Source: Microlunatus soli
Lineage (GTDB): Bacteria > Actinomycetota > Actinomycetes > Propionibacteriales > Propionibacteriaceae
Length of the DNA: 64,000 bases
Reading direction: 5' to 3'
NCBI RefSeq assembly: GCF_900105385.1
Contig: NZ_LT629772.1
Location: forward strand, 1,798,001-1,862,000
Shown here piece by piece: positions 1 through 7,718 of the stretch; position 1 is the stretch's first letter, and each line of letters begins with the position of its first letter. The notes below the pieces were generated by a model. The model searched no databases and was not told the origin of the DNA. It saw only the letters and a program-made list of their open reading frames with translations. The translations under genes were made by a program, and so were the position numbers.

Positions 1-44
1 GATCAGGTCCGGACGGTCATGATCGGTCGATCATGGTTTGTTGA

Positions 45-1235
45 TCACGCTGCGGCTGTCGCCAGCTGCGCGAAGGTGCGATCGGCGAGCATCAACGCAG
101 CACCGGCCAGCGAAGCCTCCGGTCCGGACCGGCCGGGGACCAGTCGCACCTCCGGCATCGTCGACGGGTCGGGCAGCCCGCGACGGACCCGAGGGATCAC
201 CCGATCGGCGATTGCTTCCAACGGGCCGGCGAAGATCACGTCGGAGGGGTCGAACAACTCCAGCAAGGCAACCAACCGGTCACCGAGCCGATCGGCGAAG
301 GCATCGACCGCTCCGGTGATCTCGGTGTCGCCGCGATCCAGGCCGGCGCGCAGCGCGGCCGCCTCCTCCACGAAACTGCTGTCCGGGTCGCGAACCAGAT
401 CGAGCAGATCCTCGAAGCCCAGATGCTCGGCCGCCGGTGCGACCAGTCGCGCCGAGGACGCCGGCCGGCCGGGTCGGACCGACATCCGGACGTTGTCGGC
501 GAACAGCAGCCCGCCGGCCCGGCCGTTGGCACCGGAGAGCAGCCGGCCACCGGTCACCACCCCGACGCCGAGCCCGGTTTCACCGCCGTGCAGGCAGATC
601 ACGTCCTCCAGCTCCGGCGCCCGCTGCCACTCCGCGACCGTGGCCAGGTTGGCCACCCGCTCGACCAGCACCGGAACCTCGCGCAGCGCCCGGCGCCGCT
701 GCAGAGCGGCCCGGATGTCGACGTCGTTCCACTGCAGCGGGCTCGATCGGACCAGCGTCCCGGATCTGGTGTCGACCAGCCCGGGGGCCGAGACGGCGAT
801 GCCGGTCACGATGCGATCGGCGGCGCGGAGTCGTCGGACCCAGGCCGCCAACGCCTCTGCGGTCTGCTGCAGCGTCTGTTCGGGTCCGCCGTCGATCGGG
901 TCGAGATCGAGCGTCCGGTGCTCCAGCCGCGTCGCTGCCAAGGTCCAACTGCTCAACCGCACCCGATCGGTCAGGATCTCCACCACCAGCGACACGTGTC
1001 GGGTGGCGTCGGGGCGGACGATCGTCCGGGGACGCCCCGGGCCGGAGGTCGCGCGTTGTCCGGCGTCCTCCACCAGCCCACGACCGATCAGCTCACCGAC
1101 CAGGCTGGAGACGGTCGCCTTGTTCAGGCTCAAGGCCTCGCCGATGTCGGTACGCGAACAGCCGCCGCGCTCTCGGACCACGGCGGCCACCGAACCCAGA
1201 TTGTGCGAACGCACCCGCTGCTGGCTCGCGTACAC
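45..1235 (-). CDS. ROK-family transcriptional regulator
   Basis: About 396 aa. The N-terminal ~75 residues form a winged helix-turn-helix (SRTDIGEALSLNKATVSSLV), followed by a ROK sugar-kinase-like domain. A GTG start at 1235 is chosen because GGGAAGGG lies 6 bases before it; the ATG at 1241 touches that Shine-Dalgarno and cannot use it. The zinc motif CxCGxxGCxE usual in ROK proteins is absent here, unlike the ROK protein at 56.6-57.9 kb, so ligand binding may differ. It is divergent from the ABC-2 transporter, and a palindromic site lies between them, so it may repress that transporter or itself. The family call is firm; the effector is unknown. Confidence 0.88.
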   Translation of the reverse strand: MYASQQRVRSHNLGSVAAVVRERGGCSRTDIGEALSLNKATVSSLVGELIGRGLVEDAGQRATSGPGRPRTIVRPDATRHVSLVVEILTDRVRLSSWTLAATRLEHRTLDLDPIDGGPEQTLQQTAEALAAWVRRLRAADRIVTGIAVSAPGLVDTRSGTLVRSSPLQWNDVDIRAALQRRRALREVPVLVERVANLATVAEWQRAPELEDVICLHGGETGLGVGVVTGGRLLSGANGRAGGLLFADNVRMSVRPGRPASSARLVAPAAEHLGFEDLLDLVRDPDSSFVEEAAALRAGLDRGDTEITGAVDAFADRLGDRLVALLELFDPSDVIFAGPLEAIADRVIPRVRRGLPDPSTMPEVRLVPGRSGPEASLAGAALMLADRTFAQLATAAA

Positions 1236-1285
1236 GATCATCCCTTCCCGGACCGGGCACTCCCCCGGTCAGCTGCTCGTCCGCA

Positions 1286-1322
1286 GTCTAATCATTCTTA
1301 CGGCCCAACGTAACTAATTAGG
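1286..1322. promoter_or_regulatory. Imperfect palindrome, candidate ROK operator
   Basis: An AT-rich island in GC-rich DNA. CTAAT and TTAC on the left (1288-1301) are mirrored by GTAA and CTAATTAG on the right (1310-1321) around an 8-bp spacer, with the arms differing by two bases in length. It sits in the gap between the divergent ROK gene and the ABC operon, where an operator is expected. The regulator assignment is inference. Confidence 0.4.
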
Positions 1323-1371
1323 CGAATTGATCGTCGGCGCCAATTCGGTGGCAGCGGCCCCACTCCGCCAG

Positions 1372-1377
1372 TAGCGT
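1372..1377 (+). promoter_or_regulatory. -10 hexamer TAGCGT, likely leaderless start
   Basis: TAGCGT fits TANNNT and lies 6 bases before the ATG at 1384, with no Shine-Dalgarno in between. Transcription would then begin at or beside the start codon. Confidence 0.45.
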
Positions 1378-1383
1378 CGAAAC

Positions 1384-2541
1384 ATGCCAGCGTCGGCGTT
1401 GATCAGCGTGCAGGGTCTGTGTCGGGAGTTCCACCGGCCACGCCGCTTCGACGGCCCGTTCGGCGGGCTGCGGACGCTGCTGACCCGGCAGCACGAGGTG
1501 GTGCGAGCGGTCCGAGACGTCTCGTTCACGATCGAGCCGGGCGAACTGGTCGGCTACATCGGACCCAACGGCGCCGGAAAGTCGACCACGATCAAGATGC
1601 TGACCGGCATCCTGGTACCGACCTCCGGTTCGCTCGAGGTCGGCGGTGTGCTGCCGTGGCGCGATCGGGAGCGCAACGCCCGACAGATCGGTGTGGTGTT
1701 CGGACAGCGATCCCAGCTGTGGTGGGACCTCCCGCTGATCGAGTCGTTCCGGTTGATCGGCAAGCTCTACGACGTCCCCACCGACCGGTTGCGAGACACC
1801 GTCGGACACTTCACCGAGTTGCTCGGGATGGCCGACTTCCTGCAGACCCCGGTCCGGCAGTTGTCCCTGGGCCAGCGGATGCGCGGCGACCTCGCGGCGG
1901 CGATGTTGTACGGGCCGAAGATCCTCTATCTCGACGAACCGACCATCGGGCTCGACATCGTCGCCAAGGAACGGATCCGTGACTTCATCGCCGATCTGAA
2001 TGCCGACCGGCGGACCACCGTCATCCTGACCACCCACGATCTCGGTGATCTTGAACGGTTGACCTCCAGGATCATGCTGATCGACCACGGCATGCTGCTG
2101 TACGACGGCTCGCTGGCCGCGTTGAAACACCGCTATGCGCCCTATCGCGAGCTGGTGGTGCAGCCGGCCGACCTGGAGTCGCTGCAGGTCGCCGGCACCA
2201 CCCGGTCCAAGATCGAGGACGGCCGGGTCTGGCTCCGGGTGGATCCGGACTCCCAGCAGATGGCCGAGGTGATCGGCCGGCTGATGGCCCGCTACGGCGT
2301 CGCCGACCTGGCGATCGTCGAACCCGATCTCGGCGGGGTGATCCGACAGATCTACTCCGACCAGCACGTGGACGTCACCGCCCCGACGGCCCCCGCCGCC
2401 TCGGGCTCGTCGGACGATCCGGGCTCGTGGAGCGGTCCAGGTCGGTCGGGCGACCGGGATGCGTCCGGCGATCCGGACTCGTCGGGCAATCCTGATTCGT
2501 CGGGCGGCCCTGATTCGTCGGGCGTCCGGAGCAAGCCGTGA
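1384..2541 (+). CDS. ABC-2-type transporter ATP-binding protein
   Basis: A 385-aa ATPase subunit of an uncharacterised exporter (COG4586-like). Walker A GPNGAGKS lies at residues 60-67; LSLGQ (signature) and LYLDEPTIGLD (Walker B) follow, then the H-loop in LTTHD. The subfamily carries an N-terminal extension before the P-loop, as here. The last ~50 residues are an unusual low-complexity tail of Asp/Ser/Gly/Pro repeats (SGDPDSSGNPDSSGG type) encoded by near-identical DNA repeats, and unlikely to be part of the ATPase fold. The gene overlaps the next by 4 bases, so the three genes form one translationally coupled operon. The substrate is unknown. Confidence 0.9.
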   Translation: MPASALISVQGLCREFHRPRRFDGPFGGLRTLLTRQHEVVRAVRDVSFTIEPGELVGYIGPNGAGKSTTIKMLTGILVPTSGSLEVGGVLPWRDRERNARQIGVVFGQRSQLWWDLPLIESFRLIGKLYDVPTDRLRDTVGHFTELLGMADFLQTPVRQLSLGQRMRGDLAAAMLYGPKILYLDEPTIGLDIVAKERIRDFIADLNADRRTTVILTTHDLGDLERLTSRIMLIDHGMLLYDGSLAALKHRYAPYRELVVQPADLESLQVAGTTRSKIEDGRVWLRVDPDSQQMAEVIGRLMARYGVADLAIVEPDLGGVIRQIYSDQHVDVTAPTAPAASGSSDDPGSWSGPGRSGDRDASGDPDSSGNPDSSGGPDSSGVRSKP

Positions 2542-3389
2542 CGGTGCAATCGGTCTCCGCGACGACCGGACTGCGGTGGCGGGTCGGCGCCTATCTCGCG
2601 GTCGCCAGGATGGCGTTCCGTGCGAAGTTGATCTACCGAGCGGGGCTGATGATCTCGGTCGCGGTACTGCTGATCCATGTTGTGGCGTTGCGATTCGTCT
2701 GGACCTGGGTCTATGCCGACCGGCCGGCTGTGACCGGCAACGGCGGTGTCGGCTCGGTCCCGCTGTCGACCCAGCTGGGCTACGTCTCGCTGTCGATGAT
2801 CCAGTTCTGGCTGATCGACCAGTGGTCGACCTATTCGATGCGGCAGCGCCTGCGGGAAGGCAAGATCGGCGCCGATCTGGCTCGGCCGATCGGTGTTCTG
2901 CAACAGGCCGCGATGGCCAGGGCCGGGACGATCGTCGCCGGTCTGCCGTTCGCCGTGATCGCCGTTCCGTTCGCGTTGCTGCTCGGCGGGGCGGCTCGGC
3001 CGGCCGGTGCGCAGGCCGTCGCCGGCTACCTGGTCTCGGTGATCTTGGCCGTGGTGATCGCGATCGAACTGGAACTGCTGCTCGACCTGTTGGCCTTCTG
3101 GATGCTGGAGATCGGAGGGATCTGGCTGTCCTACAGCCTGGTCAGCCGCTTCCTCTCCGGGTCGCTGGTGCCGCTGTGGTTCATGCCGGACTGGCTGCGG
3201 ACGGTGGCTGCCGCGCTCCCCTTCCAGGCCACCACCTACGCTCCGGTCGCCATCTTCCTGGGCAAGATCAACGGACCCGAGCTGGTCCGCTCGGTGATCA
3301 TCTCCGCAATCTGGGCGGTGCTGCTCTGGCTGCTGCTGCGGCTGGTCTGGTGGCGCGCGGTCCGACGCGTCGTGGTCCAGGGAGGTTGA
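2538..3389 (+). CDS. ABC-2 family transporter permease (first subunit)
   Basis: A 283-aa integral membrane protein with about six hydrophobic segments and no other recognisable domain. Start GTG at 2538 overlaps the ATPase stop. Its pairing with a second permease of similar length and a COG4586-type ATPase matches the three-component ABC-2 systems known from many actinobacteria. It should form half of the transmembrane pore. The exported substrate cannot be deduced. Confidence 0.85.
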   Translation: MTVQSVSATTGLRWRVGAYLAVARMAFRAKLIYRAGLMISVAVLLIHVVALRFVWTWVYADRPAVTGNGGVGSVPLSTQLGYVSLSMIQFWLIDQWSTYSMRQRLREGKIGADLARPIGVLQQAAMARAGTIVAGLPFAVIAVPFALLLGGAARPAGAQAVAGYLVSVILAVVIAIELELLLDLLAFWMLEIGGIWLSYSLVSRFLSGSLVPLWFMPDWLRTVAAALPFQATTYAPVAIFLGKINGPELVRSVIISAIWAVLLWLLLRLVWWRAVRRVVVQGG

Positions 3390-3394
3390 TCTTG

Positions 3395-4240
3395 ATGCCG
3401 GAGGTCCAACAGCATTCCCGTCGAGATACCGGACCGCTGCGCCAGCTTCGGCTCTACGGCGTGCTGCTGTCGGCCGCGGTCCGCGCCCAGGGCCAATATC
3501 GGGCGAACCTGATCATCTCGCTGATCGGCGCGATCGCGTACCAGGGCGCTGGTTTCGCCTTCGTCTGGGTGGTGGTCAGCCAGTTCGGCCAACTCGGCGG
3601 CTGGGGCCTGCCGGAGCTGGCGCTGCTGTACGGGATGCGGCTCGGCGCGCACGGGCTGTTCACCTTCTTCTTCGCCCAACTGCTCGGCGAGGTCGGCGAC
3701 ATCGTCCGGGAGGGAACCTTCGACCGGTTCCTGATCCGACCGCTCGATCCGCTGCTCCAGGTGATCACCCGGCAGTTCAACCTGACCGTGATCGGCGACC
3801 TGATCGGCGGTATCGGGCTGATCGTGATCGGCGCCGCCGCCGTCGACGTCGCCTGGACCGCACCGAGTTTCGGCTTCCTGGTGCTGGCCGTGATCGGCGG
3901 CGCCCTGATCGAGGGATCGATGCAGCTCGCCGCCAGCGCCCTGTCGTTCCGGCTGCTGTCGACCGAGACGCTGTCGTACGCGATCGACCAACTGCTGGCC
4001 GAGCTCGGCGGCTACCCGCTGCGGATCTTCCCGCGCGGCATCCAACTCGGCCTGACCTTCGTCTTCCCGCTGGCCTTCATCGCCTACTTCCCGGCCTCGG
4101 TCCTCCTGGGTCGCACCGACGAGCTGGCCACCCCGGCCTGGCTGGCCCTCCTGGCCCCGGCCGCAGGCATCCTCACCACCATTACCGCGTACGCCTTCTG
4201 GCGCCACCAATCCCGCCACTACTCCAGCGCGGGCCACTGA
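3395..4240 (+). CDS. ABC-2 family transporter permease (second subunit)
   Basis: A 281-aa membrane protein with about six transmembrane segments, starting MPEVQQHSRRDTG. The ATG at 3395 is chosen because GGAGG at 3381-3385 lies 9 bases upstream; the reading frame is open far upstream only as a shadow of the previous genes. It contains the LIRPLDPLLQ motif typical of this permease family (DUF990-like). It is the last gene of the exporter operon and is followed at once by a long hairpin. Confidence 0.85.
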   Translation: MPEVQQHSRRDTGPLRQLRLYGVLLSAAVRAQGQYRANLIISLIGAIAYQGAGFAFVWVVVSQFGQLGGWGLPELALLYGMRLGAHGLFTFFFAQLLGEVGDIVREGTFDRFLIRPLDPLLQVITRQFNLTVIGDLIGGIGLIVIGAAAVDVAWTAPSFGFLVLAVIGGALIEGSMQLAASALSFRLLSTETLSYAIDQLLAELGGYPLRIFPRGIQLGLTFVFPLAFIAYFPASVLLGRTDELATPAWLALLAPAAGILTTITAYAFWRHQSRHYSSAGH

Positions 4241-4249
4241 ACTGGACGC

Positions 4250-4308
4250 GATATATCAAGGTTAGGCACGTTCCAGCACTGCGGGAACGTGCCTAACCTC
4301 GATATATC
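4250..4308. terminator. 25-bp hairpin between convergent genes
   Basis: The arms at 4250-4274 and 4284-4308 pair over 25 bp with one mismatch around a 9-base loop (AGCACTGCG). It lies between the converging permease and cold-shock genes. There is no U tract, so it would be a non-canonical bidirectional terminator. Confidence 0.7.
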
Positions 4309-4335
4309 ATCCTGGCGCTGTGCGCCCCGAACGCC

Positions 4336-4719
4336 TCAGACGTCGAGTTCGTCGGCGACGGCGCGGAGCACGGTGGCGAGTTTCTTGCCGACCTTGCCGT
4401 CGGGATGACGGCCGCGGCGGTAGCCGTTGCCGACGGCGTCCAGCATCTTGATCAGGTCCTCGACGATGACGGCCATCTCATCGGGCGACTTCCGATTCTG
4501 CTTGGCCAGCGACACGGGCGCGTCCAGCAGTCGGACCGACAGGGCCTGCTCGCCCTTGCGTCCTTCGACCACGCCGAACTCGACCCGTTGCCCGGGCTTG
4601 AGGGCGGTCACGCCGGCAGGCAGCGCCGCGGCGCGGACATAGACGTCCCCACCGTCCTCCTTGCTCAGGAATCCGAACCCCTTGGCGGAGTCGTAGAACC
4701 TGACCTTCCCTGTTGGCAC
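4336..4719 (-). CDS. Cold-shock domain protein with C-terminal extension
   Basis: 127 aa. The N-terminal ~65 residues are a cold-shock OB fold (TGKVRFYDSAKGFGFL is the RNP1 region), followed by an acidic/basic helical tail of ~60 residues. Length and layout match the long CspB type of mycobacteria rather than the 67-aa CspA type. The start is the GTG at 4719, with GTGAGG upstream. It binds single-stranded RNA or DNA as a chaperone or regulator. The frame is open far upstream, but that part is repeat-rich and does not resemble the family. Confidence 0.85.
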   Translation of the reverse strand: MPTGKVRFYDSAKGFGFLSKEDGGDVYVRAAALPAGVTALKPGQRVEFGVVEGRKGEQALSVRLLDAPVSLAKQNRKSPDEMAVIVEDLIKMLDAVGNGYRRGRHPDGKVGKKLATVLRAVADELDV

Positions 4720-4856
4720 CGCAACCTCACTTGCTCGACCGGTCGACGCCCCGGACGCTTCCGGGCCGGGCCAAGCGTATCGATTGTTCCGCTCCGCCCC
4801 AACCAACTTTGCCCATCGGACACCCTTGCTGCTCCGGACGCCCCACGGCGACGCCC

Positions 4857-4948
4857 GACGGCGATATGGCACCACGAGCAGCCGAATCGTCCCCGACCGC
4901 GCGCCACCGACGGCGATACGGCAACACGAGTTACGAAACGTCCCGACC
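4857..4948. repeat. Imperfect 40-bp direct repeat, two copies
   Basis: Copies at 4857-4898 and 4909-4948 both begin GACGGCGATA and both contain CACGAG and then CGTCCC with small differences. The period is about 52 bp. They are in non-coding DNA upstream of the cold-shock gene. Confidence 0.6.
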
Positions 4949-5060
4949 CCGTACGACCAAGCACGACATGGCGGCACGGGGCGCGACCCGACAGCGGATT
5001 GAGACCCGACAGGGGTGCGGTCGCCGTTCAGCCCGGACCGGGCTCCTCGAATGGGGGTGC

Positions 5061-5134
5061 TCGGAACGGGCCCACTCGGAACGGGCCCACTCGTGACGGG
5101 GCGACTCGTGACGGGGCGACTCCGGACGGGCCGC
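5061..5134. repeat. 15-bp tandem repeat, about five copies
   Basis: Units TCGGAACGGGCCCAC (twice), TCGTGACGGGGCGAC (twice) and a fifth partial unit TCCGGACGGGCCGC run head to tail. The pairwise identity of neighbouring units suggests recent duplication. Confidence 0.75.
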
Positions 5135-5219
5135 TCCGACAGGGAATTCTCCGCAACGAGCCCCTCGTGACGGGCGACTCGAGACGTGTCCCTCCGGACG
5201 GGAGGGCCCCCGGACGGCA

Positions 5220-5660
5220 TCAGTCCGGACGGGCATCGGCGGCGAGCGCGGCGACGAGCATCTCCAACGCCGGGACGGCCGCGGAGATCGCATCGGACTC
5301 CGCCTGCGGCAGCTGTCGCACGCAGTCGGCCACCAGCGCGGCCCGGCGACTCCGGATCCGGTCGTGGATATCCCGACCACGTTCGGTGCCCGACACCGAC
5401 ACCGATCGGAGGTCGCTCGGATCGGCCGTGCGCACGATCAGCCCCTGATCGACCAGCTTGCCGACCACCCGCGACATCATTGTCGGGTTCAGCCGCTCGC
5501 GGTCGATCAGTTCGGCCAGCTTCATCGGACCCTGGGTCACGATCTGGCCCAGCACCGAGGCCTGGGTCGGGGTCAGACCTTCACCCGTCGAGGTCACGTT
5601 GAGCTCGCGGGTCAGTTGGCCCACCACCCGCCGCAGCCGGGTCACCAGATCCGCGTCCAC
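5220..5660 (-). CDS. MarR-family transcriptional regulator
   Basis: 146 aa with a typical MarR winged helix: LTPTQASVLGQIVTQGPMKL, then the recognition helix region LNPTMMSRVVGKLVDQG and the wing RTADPSDLRSVSV. The GTG start at 5660 has GAGGAG about 6 bases upstream. MarR proteins are usually dimeric repressors of efflux or stress genes that respond to small aromatic or oxidising ligands. Its nearest neighbours are a cold-shock gene and a membrane protein, both on the same strand, so no obvious divergent target is present. Confidence 0.88.
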   Translation of the reverse strand: MDADLVTRLRRVVGQLTRELNVTSTGEGLTPTQASVLGQIVTQGPMKLAELIDRERLNPTMMSRVVGKLVDQGLIVRTADPSDLRSVSVSGTERGRDIHDRIRSRRAALVADCVRQLPQAESDAISAAVPALEMLVAALAADARPD

Positions 5661-5814
5661 CCCAGCTCCTCAGGCCAGCAGCACGATGTGTCCGCAGCAG
5701 CATAGGACCCCGCGCCCTCGATGTCAGGACTTCGAACGGCGTCGGCTGGGCCACGGCGACTCCCACAACCTGACGGCTACCGACAGCACGGCAGCAGTTC
5801 GCAGGACTCGCCGG

Positions 5815-6237
5815 CTAGTGTCCGATGACGGCCACCGCGATCCCGGGGACGATGAACGGCGAGATGGCGATGATCAGACTGACAACGCCGAGCTTGCGTC
5901 CCTTGCCGGTGCCGATGGCCTGGATGGCCAGGGTCAGTGCCGAACCGATCAGGATCACTCCGACCACGAACGCCAGCACCATCACCACGGCCCACGTCCC
6001 GGCCGCCGCGACGGCCTGACCGGCGTCCTCGGAACCGCTCTTCGTTGCCTTGGTCAGCGCGCTCACCAGCAGCCCGAAGTTGACACCGATCAGGATGGTC
6101 GAACCGAAGAACAACACGGCTTCCAGGATCGAGACGATCAGCGCGGCCACACCGAACGACTTCGAGCCGGTAGCCACCTCCCGTCCTGCGTGAGCTGCCT
6201 TGTCCACGGCGTCGTCGGTGCCGGATCTCTCACTCAT
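5815..6237 (-). CDS. Small integral membrane protein of unknown function
   Basis: 140 aa starting MSERSGTDDAVDKAAHAGRE, preceded by AAGGAG 6 bases before the ATG, which decides against the longer reading from 6399. A hydrophilic N terminus is followed by about four hydrophobic segments. No family is recognised. Its promoter must lie in the gap below the LysR stop. Confidence 0.65.
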   Translation of the reverse strand: MSERSGTDDAVDKAAHAGREVATGSKSFGVAALIVSILEAVLFFGSTILIGVNFGLLVSALTKATKSGSEDAGQAVAAAGTWAVVMVLAFVVGVILIGSALTLAIQAIGTGKGRKLGVVSLIIAISPFIVPGIAVAVIGH

Positions 6238-6474
6238 GTCGATCTCCTTCGCGTTCGTCGGTTCCGCCGCCACGGCCCGGCTGCCTGTGGCCGCCATTAC
6301 AGCCACACCGAGGTGCAAGAACCCGAAACGCAGCCCACCGAACGCCGATCGAAAGGGCGTCGTGATCCCGTCCTGATGCGACATTAGGGAGCGCCTCATG
6401 AATCGAGTGGCACGTTCGGATCTGTCCGCACCCGACGTGGCCGATGTTGGAATATCGGAGTACGCCGAGCAGTC

Positions 6475-6512
6475 CGGCCGCGGAGTCGCCGCCCGGCCGC
6501 GGAGTCGCCGCC
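6475..6512. repeat. 19-bp tandem duplication after LysR stop
   Basis: Two exact copies of a 19-bp unit beginning CGGCCGCGGAGTCGCC abut each other, and a third copy starts (CGGCCG). They lie within 45 bp of the LysR stop codon. Confidence 0.7.
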
Positions 6513-6519
6513 CGGCCGA

Positions 6520-7392
6520 TCAGGGCTTGAGCGGCGCCAGCGGAAGATTGTGGATCGCCCGGGCCAGGGCCTCGACCGGTTCGCGTGGTGCGCGCGGGTT
6601 GTCCACCAGCGCCATCTCGACGTCGGGCAGGGTCGGCAGATCGAAACGACCGGACAGCGATCGTAGGTCACCGGGCACCCGGCTCTGGGCCAACACGCAA
6701 ATGCCGAGTCCGGCCCGGGTGGCGGCCAGGATCGCATTGATCTCCCGGGTGTTGCAGGTGATCCGCCAACTCCAGCCACGCGCCTCCAGGGCGCCGATCG
6801 CCGAGCTCCGGCTGTAGCTCGGTGCGTGATACGTGATCAATGGCACCGGCTGATGCGGATCGAGTTCGGTCGTGTCCAGCCCGACCCAGACCAGCCGATC
6901 CCGGCGGACCAGCCGGCCACGATCGGTGTCCGGCTCCTGGTTGATGAAGATCAGGTCCAGATGATTGGCCATCAGCCGTCGCTGCAGGATGCCCGACTGG
7001 GTCACGGTCAGCTCCAAGTTGATCTTGGGATAGAGCTGACGGAAGTCCCGCAGGATGGTCGGCAGTTCGCTCAGCGCGAGCTCGTCGGCGGCGCCGAACC
7101 GGAGCCGGCCGGACATCGCCGAGCCGCGGAAATAGGCGATCGCATCGTCGTTGGCGGCCAGGATCGTCCGCGCGAAGCCGGCCATCGCCTCGCCGTTGTC
7201 GGTCAGCCGTACGGTCCGGGTGTCCCGGGAGACCAGTTGTCGGCCTGCCGCCTGTTCCAATCGGCGGATGTGCTGGGACACCGTCGGCTGGCTGAGACCG
7301 AGCTGCTCGGCGGCCCGGGTGAAGCTGAGGCCCTCGACGACGGCAAGGTAGGTGCGCAACAGCACCGGATCGAAGGTCTGCTCGTCGGCCAT
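6520..7392 (-). CDS. LysR-family transcriptional regulator
   Basis: 290 aa. The HTH lies at about residues 8-66 (LSFTRAAEQLGLSQPTVSQH), followed by a type 2 periplasmic-binding-like effector domain. The ATG at 7392 is preferred over the one at 7395 because GGGAGAGG is then 5 bases away. It is divergent from an MFS transporter, with a 320-bp AT-richer gap carrying dyads. By the usual LysR arrangement it probably controls that transporter; the inducer is unknown. Confidence 0.9.
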   Translation of the reverse strand: MADEQTFDPVLLRTYLAVVEGLSFTRAAEQLGLSQPTVSQHIRRLEQAAGRQLVSRDTRTVRLTDNGEAMAGFARTILAANDDAIAYFRGSAMSGRLRFGAADELALSELPTILRDFRQLYPKINLELTVTQSGILQRRLMANHLDLIFINQEPDTDRGRLVRRDRLVWVGLDTTELDPHQPVPLITYHAPSYSRSSAIGALEARGWSWRITCNTREINAILAATRAGLGICVLAQSRVPGDLRSLSGRFDLPTLPDVEMALVDNPRAPREPVEALARAIHNLPLAPLKP

Positions 7393-7563
7393 CATCGCCT
7401 CTCCCGCGCCCGCGACTGCGGCACGCCTGCAACATTCTTGCTCGCCAGCAGGGCAACCGGGCGGAAGCGGGGCCGCGTACGGCCTGATACGGCACTTTGT
7501 TCCACCGGGCGACCTGGCGGCTCACCAAGTTATTACGTGACGCAATACTAGATATAGCTGCAA

Positions 7564-7575
7564 TGATGTGCATCA
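7564..7575. promoter_or_regulatory. Dyad TGATG-TG-CATCA, candidate LysR site
   Basis: A 5-bp perfect dyad with a 2-bp centre in an AT-rich patch, flanked by GATAT at 7551-7555 and ATATC at 7576-7580. The position suits a LysR-type or other regulator, but its identity as a LysR site is inference. Confidence 0.35.
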
Positions 7576-7634
7576 ATATCTCGACTGGCATAGTCTGGTC
7601 CGCACAGCCTCGCAGCCCGGTGACTTCCCCCAAT

Positions 7635-7668
7635 CTCACACGGATGACGACACGACGACGTGTGTGAG
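7635..7668. promoter_or_regulatory. Leader hairpin upstream of MFS gene
   Basis: CTCACAC at 7635-7641 pairs with GTGTGAG at 7662-7668 around a 20-base loop, 50 bases before the transporter start. It could be an operator or a leader structure. Confidence 0.35.
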
Positions 7669-7718
7669 GTGCGTGCCCCACCCGTGAGTTCTGATGCAAA
7701 AAGTCTGGTGATTGCCCC

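Larger units (their letters stand above)
4720..5219. other. Gene-free 500 bp with degenerate repeats
   Basis: No convincing gene lies between the cold-shock start and the MarR stop. Frames are open on both strands, but their products are Arg/Gly/Pro-rich and lack family features. The segment holds two repeat arrays, described separately, and must include the cold-shock promoter. Confidence 0.6.
7396..7718. other. Divergent control region, LysR and MFS genes
   Basis: 323 bp with no gene. It is AT-richer around 7530-7580 and holds a dyad (7564-7575) and a leader hairpin (7635-7668). Promoters for both flanking genes should lie here. Confidence 0.5.
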
